Source: Tropicimonas isoalkanivorans
GTDB taxonomy: Bacteria; Pseudomonadota; Alphaproteobacteria; Rhodobacterales; Rhodobacteraceae
Direction: 5' to 3'
Assembly (NCBI RefSeq): GCF_900112335.1
Contig: NZ_FOLG01000004.1
Location: 1 to 64,000 of the forward strand
Length of the DNA: 64,000 nt
Positions 54,501 to 64,000 of the stretch are shown here, piece by piece; the stretch's first letter is position 1; each line of letters opens with the position of its first letter. The position numbers and the translations under genes are program-made. The notes below the pieces were generated by a model. That model ran no database searches, was not told the origin of the DNA, and was given only the letters and a program-made list of their open reading frames with translations.

Positions 54501-55211
54501 CTAGCGTCGGCGGAACACCATGTTCCCATAGCTGGTGCGGGCGCGAACCTCCACCACCGGCCATGGCTCGCCGCGCGACGTGTCGTAGATCACCACGAAA
54601 TCGCGCATGCTCGCGTCGGCCAGATCCTTTTGGCGATAGCCCGCCACACGAATGTACTGCCCGGCGCAGACATGGCGCGCACCGTCCATCCGCCCGCCGC
54701 CCAGGCGAATGCGGTGCACCTCCCGCCCATCGTAGGTCGAGATGTCGAGGTTGCAGGCAAGTGCGGCAGGACGGGCACGGAGCAGGGCGTAGAGGCCGGT
54801 CATCGGGTCCACGGCGGCGGGAAAGTCCTTGCCGTCTGCGTGGAAGGATCTGCGCTTCGTGTCCGGCGGGTCCTGTGTGACGGCCGGGTACCCTCCCTGG
54901 AAGCGGATCTGCTTGGTTTTCCTCTCGCCGCGCTCGACAGTCACCTCGTCATATGCCGCCGGGTCGTAGGTATTCCCCTGCACCCGGCCGGAGGCGCGCG
55001 CTTCGGTTTTGAGCGAAAAGAGGCCACCGACCAGCCCGCTGGTGGCTGCCGTGCCGACCGCCTGATAGGCCCCATCCGCCTCGGTGGCGCGGATCGAGAG
55101 TGTCCCGCCCCGGATTCCAGCGAAGCTGACGTCGAAGTCCGCTGCCTCCTCCTGCGCCGAGAGGCTGGCAGGCAGGGCGAGGGCGAGGCAGAGGGCGGTC
55201 AGGCGGCGCAT
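54501..55211 (-). CDS. DUF3108 periplasmic protein
   Basis: A 236-residue protein with a signal peptide (about 1-19, LCLALALPASLSA-QE) and a DUF3108 domain: FDVSFAGIRGGTLSIRATEA, GGLFSLKTEARASGRV, DPMTGLYALLRARP, DGREVHRIRLGG, and a C-terminal beta-rich part ending GNMVFRRR. Proteins of this family are predicted exported beta-proteins of unknown role. The start ATG (55211) is shared with no alternative. It is upstream of hrpB and divergent from meaB. Confidence 0.82.
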   Translation of the reverse strand: MRRLTALCLALALPASLSAQEEAADFDVSFAGIRGGTLSIRATEADGAYQAVGTAATSGLVGGLFSLKTEARASGRVQGNTYDPAAYDEVTVERGERKTKQIRFQGGYPAVTQDPPDTKRRSFHADGKDFPAAVDPMTGLYALLRARPAALACNLDISTYDGREVHRIRLGGGRMDGARHVCAGQYIRVAGYRQKDLADASMRDFVVIYDTSRGEPWPVVEVRARTSYGNMVFRRR

Positions 55212-55579
55212 GGCGGGCTCTTCCTTGGGGCATGGCTTTCGGGGGCTTCGCGTTCGGCAAGGGGGCAGCAAAACCCCGCGGGCGTCAACCGCGGGTATCG
55301 CGCCGATCGGCGGTCCGCTGCCCAGCGATCTATCGTCCGCCGTTAATGCACTGGAAATGCAGGGAAAGTCAGGCCTCAATCCACCCTCGGCAAGCGGCGC
55401 AAGGCCGGCCCGGAGGGCTCCCGCCAGCCTCGGCGCCACAGGCGCCTGCGGCTGTTGGGCCGGGCGCGCCTTCGGCGCGCAGCCCGGACCGCGCGTCTGG
55501 ACATTTGCCGGCTGTGGAGGGAAGAGGTGGCACCGCGAAGGCCGTACAATACACGGCGACGGACGGAGGACGACGGCAG
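55212..55579. other. Divergent intergenic region with three hairpins
   Basis: No gene is seen in about 370 bases. Three perfect dyads occur: CCCGCGG/CCGCGGG (55275-55281, 55289-55295), GGCGCC/GGCGCC (55432-55437, 55441-55446) and GCGCGCC/GGCGCGC with a TTC loop (55464-55470, 55474-55480), the last extended by CGGG/CCCG. They may end transcripts or tune meaB. Confidence 0.45.
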
Positions 55580-56566
55580 ATGGACACGAACGACCTGGCA
55601 GCACGAGTGAAGGCGGGCGAGCGGCGGGCGCTGGCGCGGGCGATCACACTGGTCGAAAGCAACCGCGCCGACCATCGCGTGCAAGCGGTGGCGCTGAACG
55701 AGGCCCTCGCGGGGACCGGGCGCGAAGCGCTGCGGCTCGGACTTTCCGGAACGCCGGGCGTCGGCAAGTCCACCTTCATCGAAGCGTTCGGTACCATGCT
55801 CACGGGGCAGGGTCTGAAGGTTGCCGTTCTGGCGGTGGACCCGTCGTCCACGCGCTCCGGCGGCTCCATTCTCGGCGATAAGACCCGGATGGAAACGCTC
55901 TCCCGCGATTCCAACGCCTTCATCCGCCCCTCTCCCAGCCAGTCCCAGCTCGGTGGCGTGGCGCGGCGCACGCGGGAGGTGGTGGCGCTGTGCGAGGCGG
56001 CGGGCTTCGATGTGGTGCTGATCGAGACGGTGGGCGTCGGCCAGTCGGAGACCATGGTGGCCGAGATGTCGGACCTGTTCCTTTTGCTGCTCGCGCCCGC
56101 TGGCGGCGACGAGTTGCAGGGCGTCAAGCGGGGCATCATGGAGATCGCCGACATGATCCTCGTCAACAAGGCCGACGGTGACCTCAAACCCGTGGCCAAC
56201 CGTACCTGCGCCGACTATGCCGGGGCGCTGCGGCTGCTTCGCAAACGCCCAGAGGACCCGAAGGGCTTCCCCAAGGCTATGACCGTGTCGGCGGTCTCCG
56301 GCGACGGTCTCGAAGCGGCCTGGGAGGAGATGCAGACGCTTGCGGCCTGGCGCAAGGAAAACAGCCATTGGCAAGCACGCCGCGCGATGCAGTCCCGCCA
56401 TTGGTTCGAAGAGGAAGTCCGCCAGGGTTTGCTGGCCCGCCTGTCCGGCTCCCCCGAGATGCGCTCAAGGATGAACGCCCTGGGCGCACGTGTGGCTGAT
56501 GGCGAACTCGCACCCGGCGCGGCGGCGCAGGAGATGCTGGAGATTTTGGGCTCCGCCTACGCCTGA
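55580..56566 (+). CDS. meaB: Methylmalonyl-CoA mutase-associated GTPase MeaB
   Basis: A 328-residue G3E-type GTPase that protects methylmalonyl-CoA mutase and its cobalamin cofactor. Walker A is GTPGVGKST (57-65). The switch region reads DPSSTRSGGSILGDKTRMETL, then HIRPSPS-like FIRPSPSQSQLGGVARRTRE, ETVGVGQSE and NKADGDLKPVAN. Older annotations call it ArgK. The mutase gene is not adjacent. The ATG at 55580 follows a GGAGG-rich stretch. Confidence 0.93.
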   Translation: MDTNDLAARVKAGERRALARAITLVESNRADHRVQAVALNEALAGTGREALRLGLSGTPGVGKSTFIEAFGTMLTGQGLKVAVLAVDPSSTRSGGSILGDKTRMETLSRDSNAFIRPSPSQSQLGGVARRTREVVALCEAAGFDVVLIETVGVGQSETMVAEMSDLFLLLLAPAGGDELQGVKRGIMEIADMILVNKADGDLKPVANRTCADYAGALRLLRKRPEDPKGFPKAMTVSAVSGDGLEAAWEEMQTLAAWRKENSHWQARRAMQSRHWFEEEVRQGLLARLSGSPEMRSRMNALGARVADGELAPGAAAQEMLEILGSAYA

Positions 56567-56859
56567 TCCCGAACAGACTGCGCGGATACTGGACGCAGGG
56601 ATCGGATCAGGCACTCGTTACCTGATTGCGTGCTCAGGGCCGACGCGAGTCGCTCGTGGATCGGGATGTCCGCCCCAGCACCACGAAGGGCGTCGCGAGG
56701 CGAAAGAGCTGCGGCGCGCTCGGAGGGTTTCCCACGCGGACCGGTACGAATTGAACCTGTGGCGAAAAATACCCCCGCCGCCGCCCCGCCGCCGGTTTAC
56801 ACGCCCACGCGTCCCGTCCTCATTTGCGCCAACGAAAACGATGTTCTTGGGAGCGAGAG

Positions 56860-57903
56860 ATGGCGACTGCGTTGGTGCTTGAAGAAAAAGGGAGACTGTC
56901 TCTGCGGGACTTCCCGGTTGCGGCGGAACTCGGCCCGGATGACGTGCGGGTGGCCATTCACACCGTCGGTATCTGCGGCTCCGACGTGCACTATTACACC
57001 CACGGCCGGATTGGGCAGTTCGTTGTCAACGAACCGATGATCCTGGGTCACGAAGCCGCCGGTACCGTCATCGAGACCGGATCGGCGGTGTCGCACCTCA
57101 AGGTCGGCGACCGCGTCTGCATGGAGCCGGGCATTCCCGATCCGGTCTCCCGCGCGTCCAAGATGGGCATGTACAACGTCGACCCATCTGTACGGTTCTG
57201 GGCGACCCCGCCGATCCACGGCTGCCTGACACCAGAAGTCGTTCACCCCGCCGCGTTCACCTACAAGCTGCCCGACACCGTGACCTTTGCCGAAGGCGCC
57301 ATGGTGGAGCCATTTGCCATCGGGATGCAGAGCGCTTTGCGTGCCCGCATCCAACCCGGCGACATCGGCGTGGTAACCGGCGCCGGCCCGATTGGCATGA
57401 TGGTCGCCCTTGCCGCGCTGGCGGGCGGGTGCGCCAAAGTCTACGTGGCGGACCTGGCCCAGCCCAAGCTTGACATAATCGGCGCCTACGACGGGATCGA
57501 GACGATCAACATCACTCAGCAGCCGGTAGCCGACGCCATGAGGGACGCCACCGATGGGTGGGGGGCCGACGTCGTGTTCGAATGCTCCGGCGCTGCACCG
57601 GCTGTGCTGGACGCGCCCGCCATGGCCCGGCCCGGTGGTGCCATCGTACTCGTCGGGATGCCGGTGGACCCGGTCCCGATGGACGTCGTCGGGCTTCAGG
57701 TGAAGGAACTGCGCGTCGAAACGGTTTTCCGTTATGCCAACATCTATGACCGCGCGATCGCGCTGATGGGTTCGGGCAAGGTGGATCTGAAGCCACTGAT
57801 TTCTGCGACGCTTCCCTTTGAGAAAAGCGTCGCGGCCTTCGACCGCGCGGTGGAGGCGCGCCCGACGGACGTCAAGATCCAGATCGAGATGCCTGGGCGC
57901 TGA
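56860..57903 (+). CDS. Zinc-dependent polyol dehydrogenase, module 2
   Basis: A 347-residue medium-chain dehydrogenase, the same length as the module 1 enzyme and strongly similar throughout (shared [41 protein letters not shown]). Catalytic zinc ligands are Cys39 ([11 protein letters not shown]), His64-Glu65 (ILGHEAAG) and Glu near 150 (MVEPFAIG). The Rossmann motif is [11 protein letters not shown]. Structural-zinc cysteines are missing, as in its paralogue. Divergence is greatest in the second half. With an L-xylulose-reductase-like SDR downstream, an L-arabinitol or similar polyol is a reasonable substrate guess. Confidence 0.85.
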   Translation: MATALVLEEKGRLSLRDFPVAAELGPDDVRVAIHTVGICGSDVHYYTHGRIGQFVVNEPMILGHEAAGTVIETGSAVSHLKVGDRVCMEPGIPDPVSRASKMGMYNVDPSVRFWATPPIHGCLTPEVVHPAAFTYKLPDTVTFAEGAMVEPFAIGMQSALRARIQPGDIGVVTGAGPIGMMVALAALAGGCAKVYVADLAQPKLDIIGAYDGIETINITQQPVADAMRDATDGWGADVVFECSGAAPAVLDAPAMARPGGAIVLVGMPVDPVPMDVVGLQVKELRVETVFRYANIYDRAIALMGSGKVDLKPLISATLPFEKSVAAFDRAVEARPTDVKIQIEMPGR

Positions 57904-58700
57904 AACGGGCAGAGGAGGAGGATCGTACCGTGTCGCGGACTCGATATAGGCACGTCGGGCGTGAGGCCGATCCAGATGGATGAACCTTTTGCCGCCACGC
58001 GGGATGCCCGTACGCCGGCCACCGCCTCGCGACCGTCTGCGCAACCTGAGACGCGTTCAGCAGGGTCCACGCTCCCCCTCAGATTGCGGAGTACGTCACC
58101 GCTTAACCTAACATCGTCGCGCAATATGCCGAAAAGTATCAATCTTATTGGGCCATATACCCGGCCCCCAGATCGTCTGAGGTCTGAGACCTGACACCGA
58201 AAGACGCCGGGAAGGAACGCCACCTTCCGGCGCAGAAATGACGGTTCCCAATTGCGCCGCACCGCCACGTTGATTCCGCGGGCGCGGAGGTACGATTTCG
58301 TCATGTGTCTCGAATACTCCAGTGCGCAACCTGTTTGTTGCCGATTCGCGGCGCGGCGGGTTCGTTTTTTCTTCCAGGTCCCTGAACGGCGTCGTCTGAG
58401 TGGTACGCCATCGGTCGGCAGTCCTCGTTCCGGCGCAAGGTTCATCGTAGGAGCGCGCCCCTCTGATGTTGCTCGAGTCTGGCCCAATCCACCGCGAATC
58501 TCCCCCTCCGCTCGATCCGCAGCCGACGGTGCGCCGCCGAAAACCCATACGATTCATCCGTCTGCGTCAAAAAAGTATCATCGAATTGTTGGTCAGGACG
58601 TGGAGCGGCTCCCCTCAGCGCTGATAGGGTGGGCTACGGTATACGATGCGGCAGCGCATCGCGGAGGAGTGAAGCGCGAGATATCGCGCCGGAGGAAGCC
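57904..58700. other. Long intergenic region before AraC regulator, no gene seen
   Basis: About 800 bases with no supported gene. Minus-strand frames (for example one beginning MTKSYLRARGINV) faintly recall transposase text but lack enough match. AT-rich patches occur near 58130-58150 and 58560-58590 (TCAAAAAAGTATCATC), the latter probably the AraC gene promoter. GGAGG at about 58691-58695 is the AraC ribosome site. Confidence 0.4.
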
Positions 58701-59585
58701 ATGCAGCCCGACCTGGAGCTGGTGCACATTCGAAAGGGAGAGTCGTTTGCCGCCTGGCAACATGGCTATCCGTTCCGGACAGTGCGCTGGCACTATCACC
58801 CGGAGTACGAGATCCATCTCGTGGTGGAGACGTCGGGCAAGTATTACATCGGCGACCACATTGGGCGGTTCGCTCCCGGGCAACTCGTCATGACCGGCCC
58901 GAACCTGCCGCAGAATTGGCTGAGCGACGTACCAGAAAACGTGATCGTTCCGCGCCGGAGCCAGGTCATCCAGTTCCGAAAGTCGTTCATCGACGATGCA
59001 CGTGAGGTGATGCCGGAGTTCGAGGCGTTCCAGCCCCTGCTCGAAAAGAGCCGCCGCGGGCTGCTCTTCGACCACGACACCGGCATGGCGGCCATGCCGA
59101 TCATGGCCGCGCTGATGGAGGCCAAGAGCGTGCGACGCCTCTCGCATTTCTGCGACCTCGTGGACTTGATGCTGGCCGCGCCGGAGCCGCAAATTCTGGC
59201 CAGCCTCAGTTTTCAGAAGAACATGGACGAGGGCGAAGACAAGGGGATCAACCGGGCGATTGCGCACCTGCGCGACAACCTTTTGAACCCGATGCCCGAA
59301 AAGGAGCTTGCCTCGATGACGGGACAGAGCCGCAGCGCATTTTCGCGCTCCTTCAAACGGCACACCGGTACGACGCTCGTCCGCTACAAGAACCAGCTTC
59401 GGGTCGATCTTGCCTGCCACATGCTGCTGTCCGACCCGGACGCAAAGGTTGCCGATATCTGTTTCGACGTGGGCTTTTCCAACCTGTCGAACTTCAATCG
59501 GCAATTCTTCAAGCTGAAAGGAATGTCGCCATCCGAGTTCCGCACCACGTTCGCCGCTAACAAGCTGGTGCGAATGACCGGATAG
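58701..59585 (+). CDS. AraC-family regulator of polyol module 2
   Basis: A 294-residue regulator homologous to the AraC at 25261. The cupin part has RWHYHPEYEIHLVV and MTGPNLPQNW, matching TIWHYHPEYELH and LTGPNLPHMW of the first copy. The AraC domain (about 195-290) has KELASMTGQSRSAFSRSFKR and ICFDVGFSNLSNFNRQFFKL. The ATG at 58701 has GGAGG 5 bases upstream. It lies between the dehydrogenase and the binding-protein gene, and probably activates both. Confidence 0.9.
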   Translation: MQPDLELVHIRKGESFAAWQHGYPFRTVRWHYHPEYEIHLVVETSGKYYIGDHIGRFAPGQLVMTGPNLPQNWLSDVPENVIVPRRSQVIQFRKSFIDDAREVMPEFEAFQPLLEKSRRGLLFDHDTGMAAMPIMAALMEAKSVRRLSHFCDLVDLMLAAPEPQILASLSFQKNMDEGEDKGINRAIAHLRDNLLNPMPEKELASMTGQSRSAFSRSFKRHTGTTLVRYKNQLRVDLACHMLLSDPDAKVADICFDVGFSNLSNFNRQFFKLKGMSPSEFRTTFAANKLVRMTG

Positions 59586-59681
59586 CAAGCAACTTCAAAT
59601 GGTTAATGACCTGCATGGCAATCACTGTGATCGCCGTGACGGGAAGGTTTTACCCATCTTCTTCATCAACGGGAGGTTCCT

Positions 59682-60599
59682 ATGAAGAAACTACTGACCA
59701 ACGTCTCTGCCGCCGCACTGGCTATCGCCGCGACGTCCTTCGCCGCGAGCGCACAGGACGACGCGCTGAAAATCGGCATGACGTTCCAGGAAATGAACAA
59801 CCCCTACTTCGTGTCTATGCAGGAGGCGCTGCAGGAAGCGGCCGACATGCTGGGCGCGGAACTGGTCATCACCGACGCCGGCCACGACGTCGCCAAGCAG
59901 ATCTCGGACGTCGAGGACATGCTCCAGCAGGACATCGACATCCTGCTTCTGAACCCGACCGACAGCGCCGGCATCGAATCCGCCGTACGCATGGCCAAGG
60001 AAGCGGGCGCGATCGTGGTCGCGGTCGATGCCAACGCCAATGGCCCGGTCGACACCTTTGTCGGCTCCAAGAACCGCGATGCCGGCTACATGTCGTGCAA
60101 GTACCTGGCCGAGGCTCTGGACGGAGACGGTGAAGTCGCCATCCTCGACGGTATCCCGGTGATTCCGATCCTTGAGCGGGTCGAAGGCTGCAAGGCCGCG
60201 CTGGAAGAATTCGAGGGGATCGAACTGGTCGACACCCAGAACGGCCGTCAGGACCGTTCGGTCGCGCTCGGTGTGGTCGAGAACATGATCCAGTCGCACC
60301 CGAACCTCGAAGGCATCTTCTCCGTCAACGACGGTGGTGCGATGGGTGCGCTGGCCGCGATCCAGGGCTCCGGCCGCGATGTCAAGCTGACCTCCGTCGA
60401 CGGCGCGCCGGAAGCGGTGACCGCCATCGCCCAGGGCACGCCGTTCATCGAGACGACGGCCCAGTTCCCGCGCGACCAGGTCCGCGTTGGCCTCGGCATG
60501 GCGCTGGCCCAGCTCTGGGGCGCGCGCGTGGTTCCGTCAGAAGTTCCGATCGACGTGATGGTCGTGGACTCCGAGAACGCTGAAGGCTTCAGCTGGTAA
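59682..60599 (+). CDS. Sugar-binding periplasmic protein (RbsB-type), first of module 2 transport genes
   Basis: A 305-residue binding protein with a signal peptide (about 1-24, cut near ASAQDD). It has the periplasmic binding protein 4 fold: [70 protein letters not shown] and [19 protein letters not shown] is 5 bases before the ATG. A small dyad ATCACTGTGAT (59621-59631) lies in its upstream region. It differs markedly from the module 1 binding protein, so the ligands probably differ. Confidence 0.9.
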   Translation: MKKLLTNVSAAALAIAATSFAASAQDDALKIGMTFQEMNNPYFVSMQEALQEAADMLGAELVITDAGHDVAKQISDVEDMLQQDIDILLLNPTDSAGIESAVRMAKEAGAIVVAVDANANGPVDTFVGSKNRDAGYMSCKYLAEALDGDGEVAILDGIPVIPILERVEGCKAALEEFEGIELVDTQNGRQDRSVALGVVENMIQSHPNLEGIFSVNDGGAMGALAAIQGSGRDVKLTSVDGAPEAVTAIAQGTPFIETTAQFPRDQVRVGLGMALAQLWGARVVPSEVPIDVMVVDSENAEGFSW

Positions 60600-60614
60600 C
60601 AGGTCCCTCCCGAG

Positions 60615-60670
60615 CCGCTCCCGTGCCTGTCGCGGGGGCGGTGCCTTTTCACCCATCCTGTCGCGGGGGC
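60615..60670 (+). promoter_or_regulatory. Hairpin and 14-base direct repeat before the ATPase gene
   Basis: CCGCTCCCG (60615-60623) can pair with CGGGGGCGG (60633-60641), forming a 9-bp stem with one T-G pair, followed by TGCCTTTTC. The 14-base sequence CCTGTCGCGGGGGC occurs twice (60626-60639 and 60657-60670). The second copy contains the ribosome-site region of the ATPase gene. The upstream arm could pair with either copy, so hairpin and ribosome-site blocking may be alternatives. Confidence 0.5.
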
Positions 60671-60673
60671 ACC

Positions 60674-62176
60674 ATGCTGGAACTCAAGGGAATAAAGAAA
60701 AGCTTCGGCAGCATAGAGGTGTTGCACGGGGTCGATCTGGACGTGCGCGCGGGCGAGGTTCACGCGCTCCTCGGCGAAAACGGCGCCGGAAAATCCACAC
60801 TCATGAAGGTCCTCTGCGGCATCATCAGACACAGCGACGGTGTGATCCGCATTGACGGCAAGGAGTGCAGCTTCTCGAACTACGACGAGGCCATCGCGGC
60901 TGGCGTCGGGATTGTTTTCCAGGAATTCAGCCTCATCCCGTACCTCAACGCGGTCGAAAACATGTTCCTCGCCCGGGAAATCAAGACGCGCTTCGGCCTG
61001 CTGGACCGCGCGGCCATGCGCCGCCGGGCGCAGGAGATCCTGCAACAGCTCGACGTGGACATTTCGCTGCACCTTCCGGTTGCCTCCCTTTCGGTGGCCG
61101 AACAGCAGTTCGTCGAAATCGCCAAGGCGCTCTCGCTCGACGCGCGCATTCTCATTCTCGACGAGCCGACCGCCACCCTAACGCCGTCTGAGGTGGAGCA
61201 CCTGTTCAAGGTGATCCGGGAGCTGCGCAAGAAGGGCGTGGCCATCGTCTTCATCTCGCACCACCTGGAGGAGATCTTCCAGATCTGCGACCGCATTACC
61301 GTGCTGCGGGACGGGGAATATATCGGCACCTGCAACGTCTCCGACGTGGACAACGACGGCCTCGTCGAAATGATGGTCGGCCGGAGGATCGAGAACAGCT
61401 TCCCACCCAAGCCCGGTATCGCGCCGGATGCGGCGCGGGTGCTGGAGGTCGAGGAGGTGCAGCTCAAGCGGGGCGGCCCGATCTCTTCCTTCTTCCTGCG
61501 CGAGGGAGAAATTCTCGGCTTTGCCGGCCTTGTCGGTTCAGGACGCACGGAAACCGCACTCGCGCTGTTGGGGGCCTATCCGGCTGCGCGCTGCAAGGTG
61601 AAAGTCGACGGCGTCGAGACGCGGTTCGCGGAACCGGCCGACGGGCTCGCCCATGGCATCGGCCTGCTGCCCGAAAGCCGCAAGGAACAGGGACTGATCA
61701 CGAGCTTTTCGATCCTGCAGAACGTATCGCTCAACAACTACGGCAAGTATCGCAAGAACACCTGGTTCATCGATCTGAAGAAGGAACTGGCCTGCACGAA
61801 GGACGCGATGGGCCAGGTGAGCGTCAAGGCCGAGGGCCCCTTGAGCCGGGTCGACACCCTGTCGGGCGGCAACCAGCAAAAGGTCGTCATCGCCCGCTGG
61901 ATCAACCACGACATGAAGATCCTGATCTTCGACGAACCGACCCGCGGGATCGACGTGGGCGCCAAGGCCGAAATCTATCTGCTCATGCGCGAATTCACCG
62001 CGCAGGGCTATTCCATTGTCATGATCTCTTCCGAACTGCCCGAAGTCATCGGCATGTCCGACCGGGTGTGTGTGTTTCGCGACGGCGGCATCGCCGCGAC
62101 CGTGGAGGGTGCGGACATCACCTCGGAGACCGTTATGACCTATGCCACCACCGGGAGACCAGACCATGCCGCATGA
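60674..62176 (+). CDS. Sugar ABC transporter ATPase (RbsA-type), module 2
   Basis: A 500-residue two-domain ATPase of the CUT2 class. First domain: Walker [10 protein letters not shown], Walker [12 protein letters not shown]. Second domain: degenerate P-loop GLVGSGRTE, signature [13 protein letters not shown] and Walker [19 protein letters not shown]. It is 74 bases after the binding-protein gene with a hairpin between them. Its stop overlaps the permease start by 11 bases. Confidence 0.92.
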   Translation: MLELKGIKKSFGSIEVLHGVDLDVRAGEVHALLGENGAGKSTLMKVLCGIIRHSDGVIRIDGKECSFSNYDEAIAAGVGIVFQEFSLIPYLNAVENMFLAREIKTRFGLLDRAAMRRRAQEILQQLDVDISLHLPVASLSVAEQQFVEIAKALSLDARILILDEPTATLTPSEVEHLFKVIRELRKKGVAIVFISHHLEEIFQICDRITVLRDGEYIGTCNVSDVDNDGLVEMMVGRRIENSFPPKPGIAPDAARVLEVEEVQLKRGGPISSFFLREGEILGFAGLVGSGRTETALALLGAYPAARCKVKVDGVETRFAEPADGLAHGIGLLPESRKEQGLITSFSILQNVSLNNYGKYRKNTWFIDLKKELACTKDAMGQVSVKAEGPLSRVDTLSGGNQQKVVIARWINHDMKILIFDEPTRGIDVGAKAEIYLLMREFTAQGYSIVMISSELPEVIGMSDRVCVFRDGGIAATVEGADITSETVMTYATTGRPDHAA

Positions 62177-63152
62177 CGCAAACACTGCCGTTGCCGGAAA
62201 GGCAGGAAACGGCAGGACCCTGAAACTCGGCACGATCCTGCATTCGCCGCTGGTTCTTCCGCTGGCGGGCCTGATCGTCGTGTCCATCCTGATGGGCCTG
62301 GCGAGCGACAACTTCTTCAGCGTGGCCAACATCTTCAATGTGTTGCGGCAGGTGTCCATCGTCGGCATCCTCGCGGTGGGAATGACCTTCGTCATTCTGA
62401 CCGGCGGGATCGACCTCTCGGTGGGCGCCGTCATGGCGCTTTCGGGAACGATTTGTGCCGGGCTGGTGGTGAACATGGGCATGCCCGGTGTGGTGGGGCT
62501 GCTCGCGGGCCTACTCGTGGGCGTGGGCTTCGGCCTGTTCAACGGGGCGCTGGTTGCTTGGGGCAAGATGCCTGCGATCATCGTGACGCTGGCGACGATG
62601 GGCATCGCCCGCGGCCTCGGGCTGATCTATTCTGGTGGCTACCCGATCAGCGGCTTGCCGTCGTGGATGTCCTGGTTCGGAATCGGACGTCTGTGGGACA
62701 TTCCCGTGCCGGTGATCCTGATGTTCATCGTCTACGCCGTCGCCTGGGTTCTGCTGCAACGCACGCCGTTCGGTCGCTACGTCTATGCCATCGGCGGCAA
62801 CGAGACCGCGGCGCGGCTCTCCGGCGTCAAGACGCGGCGGGTGAAGCTAGCCATCTATGCGATCTCGGGTCTGACCTCGGCTTTTGCCGCGGTTGTCTTG
62901 ACCGGGCGTCTGATGAGCGGCCAGCCGAACGCCGGTGTCGGGTTCGAGCTCGACGCGATCGCCGCCGTCGTTCTGGGCGGGACCTCCATCGCGGGCGGTC
63001 GCGGTTTGATCCTGGGAACGCTGATCGGTGCGGTGCTGCTGGGCATCCTGAACAACGGCCTGAACCTTATGGGGATCAACCCGTACCTGCAGGACGTCAT
63101 CAAGGGCTTCATTATTCTGCTGGCCATCTACATCGGCCGGGAATGGCGCTGA
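62166..63152 (+). CDS. Sugar ABC transporter permease (RbsC-type), module 2
   Basis: A 328-residue CUT2 permease with 8-10 hydrophobic segments: [57 protein letters not shown], and the closing [20 protein letters not shown], then [12 protein letters not shown]. The ATG at 62166 lies inside the last codons of the ATPase gene, showing coupling. It is the last ABC gene of module 2, followed 327 bases later by the SDR gene. Confidence 0.92.
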   Translation: MPHDANTAVAGKAGNGRTLKLGTILHSPLVLPLAGLIVVSILMGLASDNFFSVANIFNVLRQVSIVGILAVGMTFVILTGGIDLSVGAVMALSGTICAGLVVNMGMPGVVGLLAGLLVGVGFGLFNGALVAWGKMPAIIVTLATMGIARGLGLIYSGGYPISGLPSWMSWFGIGRLWDIPVPVILMFIVYAVAWVLLQRTPFGRYVYAIGGNETAARLSGVKTRRVKLAIYAISGLTSAFAAVVLTGRLMSGQPNAGVGFELDAIAAVVLGGTSIAGGRGLILGTLIGAVLLGILNNGLNLMGINPYLQDVIKGFIILLAIYIGREWR

Positions 63153-63479
63153 GGCGGCCTTGCGGATTGGTCGAAATCCCGCCCGTCCACAGCCCTCTCA
63201 GAAAGGGTCCGGCCGGGCCGCTCGGCCCGCCGACCCGCACCAAGACAAAGGTCTGGCCCGCGCAGGACCCGGCCACCCCCGGGGCAGAAACGGCCCCGCC
63301 CTGACACGCCTCGTGGCTCGGCAACGCTTCACGGCACCCTCCGCAGGATGGACGCTCGTCGGGCGCGTGCCGCCGCCACGGCAAAAGGCGGCGCGAGGCC
63401 GGCAGGTCAACAGCCGGTTCACGCCGCTTCGCACCACCCCAACGGCCGTTTCCGGCCCGGTCCATTCGAGAGGGACACC
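63153..63479. other. Intergenic region before the SDR gene, no gene seen
   Basis: About 330 GC-rich bases. CGGGCCG (63214-63220) and CGGCCCG (63223-63229) make a tight dyad that may act as a terminator or pause site, but no T-run follows. No supported gene is present. The SDR gene may therefore have its own promoter. Confidence 0.35.
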
Positions 63480-64000
63480 ATGGATTTCGAAGGCAAAACC
63501 GTCATTATCACCGGCGCAGGCAAGGGCATCGGACGGACCACGGCAAAGCTTCTCGCCGAGCGCGGAGCTCAGATCGTCGGCCTGAGCCGGACCCGCGAGA
63601 CACTCGAGAGCCTGTCGGAGGAAATCGGTGCGCGGTATGTTGTCGCCGACTTCGCGGACGCCGCCGCCGTTCGGTCGGCCATGAAGGAGGCGGGGACGTG
63701 TGACTATCTCGTCAACTGCGCCGGAATAAACGTTCTGGAAACCGTGCTCGGAATGACCGACGCGGGGTGCGATGCGGTGCTCAACGTCAACCTGCGCGCG
63801 TCCCTGATTTGCGCTCAGGAATTCGCGCTCGCGCGCGTGGCGGCCGGCGGCGGCGGGGCGATCGTCAACATTTCCAGCATCGCGGGCCATCGCGGGTTCA
63901 ACGAGCACGTCTGCTACGCCGCCTCCAAGGCCGGCATGGAGGGCGCGACACGTGTCCTGGCAAAGGAACTCGGGCCACACGGAATCCGCGTTGTCGCCAT
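63480..64000 (+). CDS. Short-chain dehydrogenase, L-xylulose-reductase-like (cut by window end)
   Basis: The first 173 residues of an SDR, running off the right edge. The NAD(P) motif is TGAGKGIGR (11-19), with the SRTRETLESL stretch that in dicarbonyl/L-xylulose reductases follows strand 2. NAG-like is NCAGINVL (79-86); the catalytic residues are Ser133 (NISSIAG), Tyr146 and Lys150 (CYAASK). The overall pattern is close to DCXR-type L-xylulose reductase, though tetritol dehydrogenases of similar sequence exist. Its place at the end of polyol module 2 supports a ketose/polyol role. Confidence 0.8.
   Translation, partial: MDFEGKTVIITGAGKGIGRTTAKLLAERGAQIVGLSRTRETLESLSEEIGARYVVADFADAAAVRSAMKEAGTCDYLVNCAGINVLETVLGMTDAGCDAVLNVNLRASLICAQEFALARVAAGGGGAIVNISSIAGHRGFNEHVCYAASKAGMEGATRVLAKELGPHGIRVVA

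Noticed and set aside
58248-58304. Minus-strand text KSYLRARGINVAVR, suggestive of a transposase
   Set aside because: Only about 14 residues recall an IS5-type segment and the following text does not match, so it is too weak to call.

Overview
The window looks like the chromosome of a marine-type alphaproteobacterium of the Rhodobacteraceae (Roseobacter group). GC is high (low to mid 60s by eye). The gene orders argS-SPOR-nagZ-scpA-scpB and merR-ihfA-fabH-plsX-rpmF-yceD//bamE are typical of that family, and the window also carries an ornithine-lipid acyltransferase, the long tandem-domain dCTP deaminase and many Rbs-type sugar ABC genes. The first ~2.4 kb is visibly more AT-rich than the rest and looks like accessory DNA.

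Layout. 1-2.3 kb: end of an IS5-family element, a broken TniQ-like gene, a Phd-antitoxin-like small gene and a small unknown gene. 1.86-4.48 kb: Rrf2 regulator divergent from an MFS efflux pump that overlaps a methyltransferase gene. 4.48-5.38 kb: decayed DNA with an IS3-type transposase scrap. 5.38-9.74 kb: nine tightly packed minus-strand genes (three YCII/DGPF, two VOC/PhnB, one SRPBCC, one DUF1428, two DHFR-like), the usual company of ECF42 sigma factors. 10.0-19.8 kb: a peptide/acyl-amino-acid island (dppABCDF-like transporter, unknown-family protein, M20 deacylase, divergent RpiR regulator and NSAR/OSBS-type racemase). 20.0-20.5 kb: IS1595-family remnant. 20.9-22.2 kb: the ECF42 sigma factor itself, same strand as the DGPF genes but about 11 kb away from them. 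22.5 kb: an LLM flavin oxidoreductase, then an IS5-type remnant.

24.1-31.3 kb is polyol module 1: zinc polyol dehydrogenase, AraC regulator, xylulokinase, sugar ABC ATPase, permease and binding protein. 31.4-56.6 kb is mostly chromosomal core: argS, SPOR protein, nagZ, scpAB, a LamB-like porin, a fasciclin-RTX protein, a broken glyoxalase, dcd, tRNA-Pro(GGG), merR, ihfA, fabH, plsX, rpmF, yceD, bamE, msrB, olsB, ABC-F ATPase, a phasin-like protein, a lipoprotein, a zinc-ribbon metallopeptidase, hrpB, a DUF3108 protein and meaB. 56.9-64.0 kb is polyol module 2: a paralogous dehydrogenase of identical length, a second AraC, a binding protein, ATPase, permease, and an L-xylulose-reductase-like SDR cut by the window end.

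How they fit. Modules 1 and 2 together contain two polyol dehydrogenases, an L-xylulose-reductase-like SDR and a xylulokinase. These are the enzymes needed for a fungal-style L-arabinitol to L-xylulose to xylitol to D-xylulose to D-xylulose-5-phosphate route, with two ABC importers (inference, not shown by sequence alone). The 10-20 kb island looks as if it was inserted between an ECF42 sigma gene and its DGPF target operon. An ECF42-like promoter (TGTCGA, 17 bases, CGACC) still stands in front of the displaced operon. No CRISPR array, rRNA operon, prophage or riboswitch was recognised.
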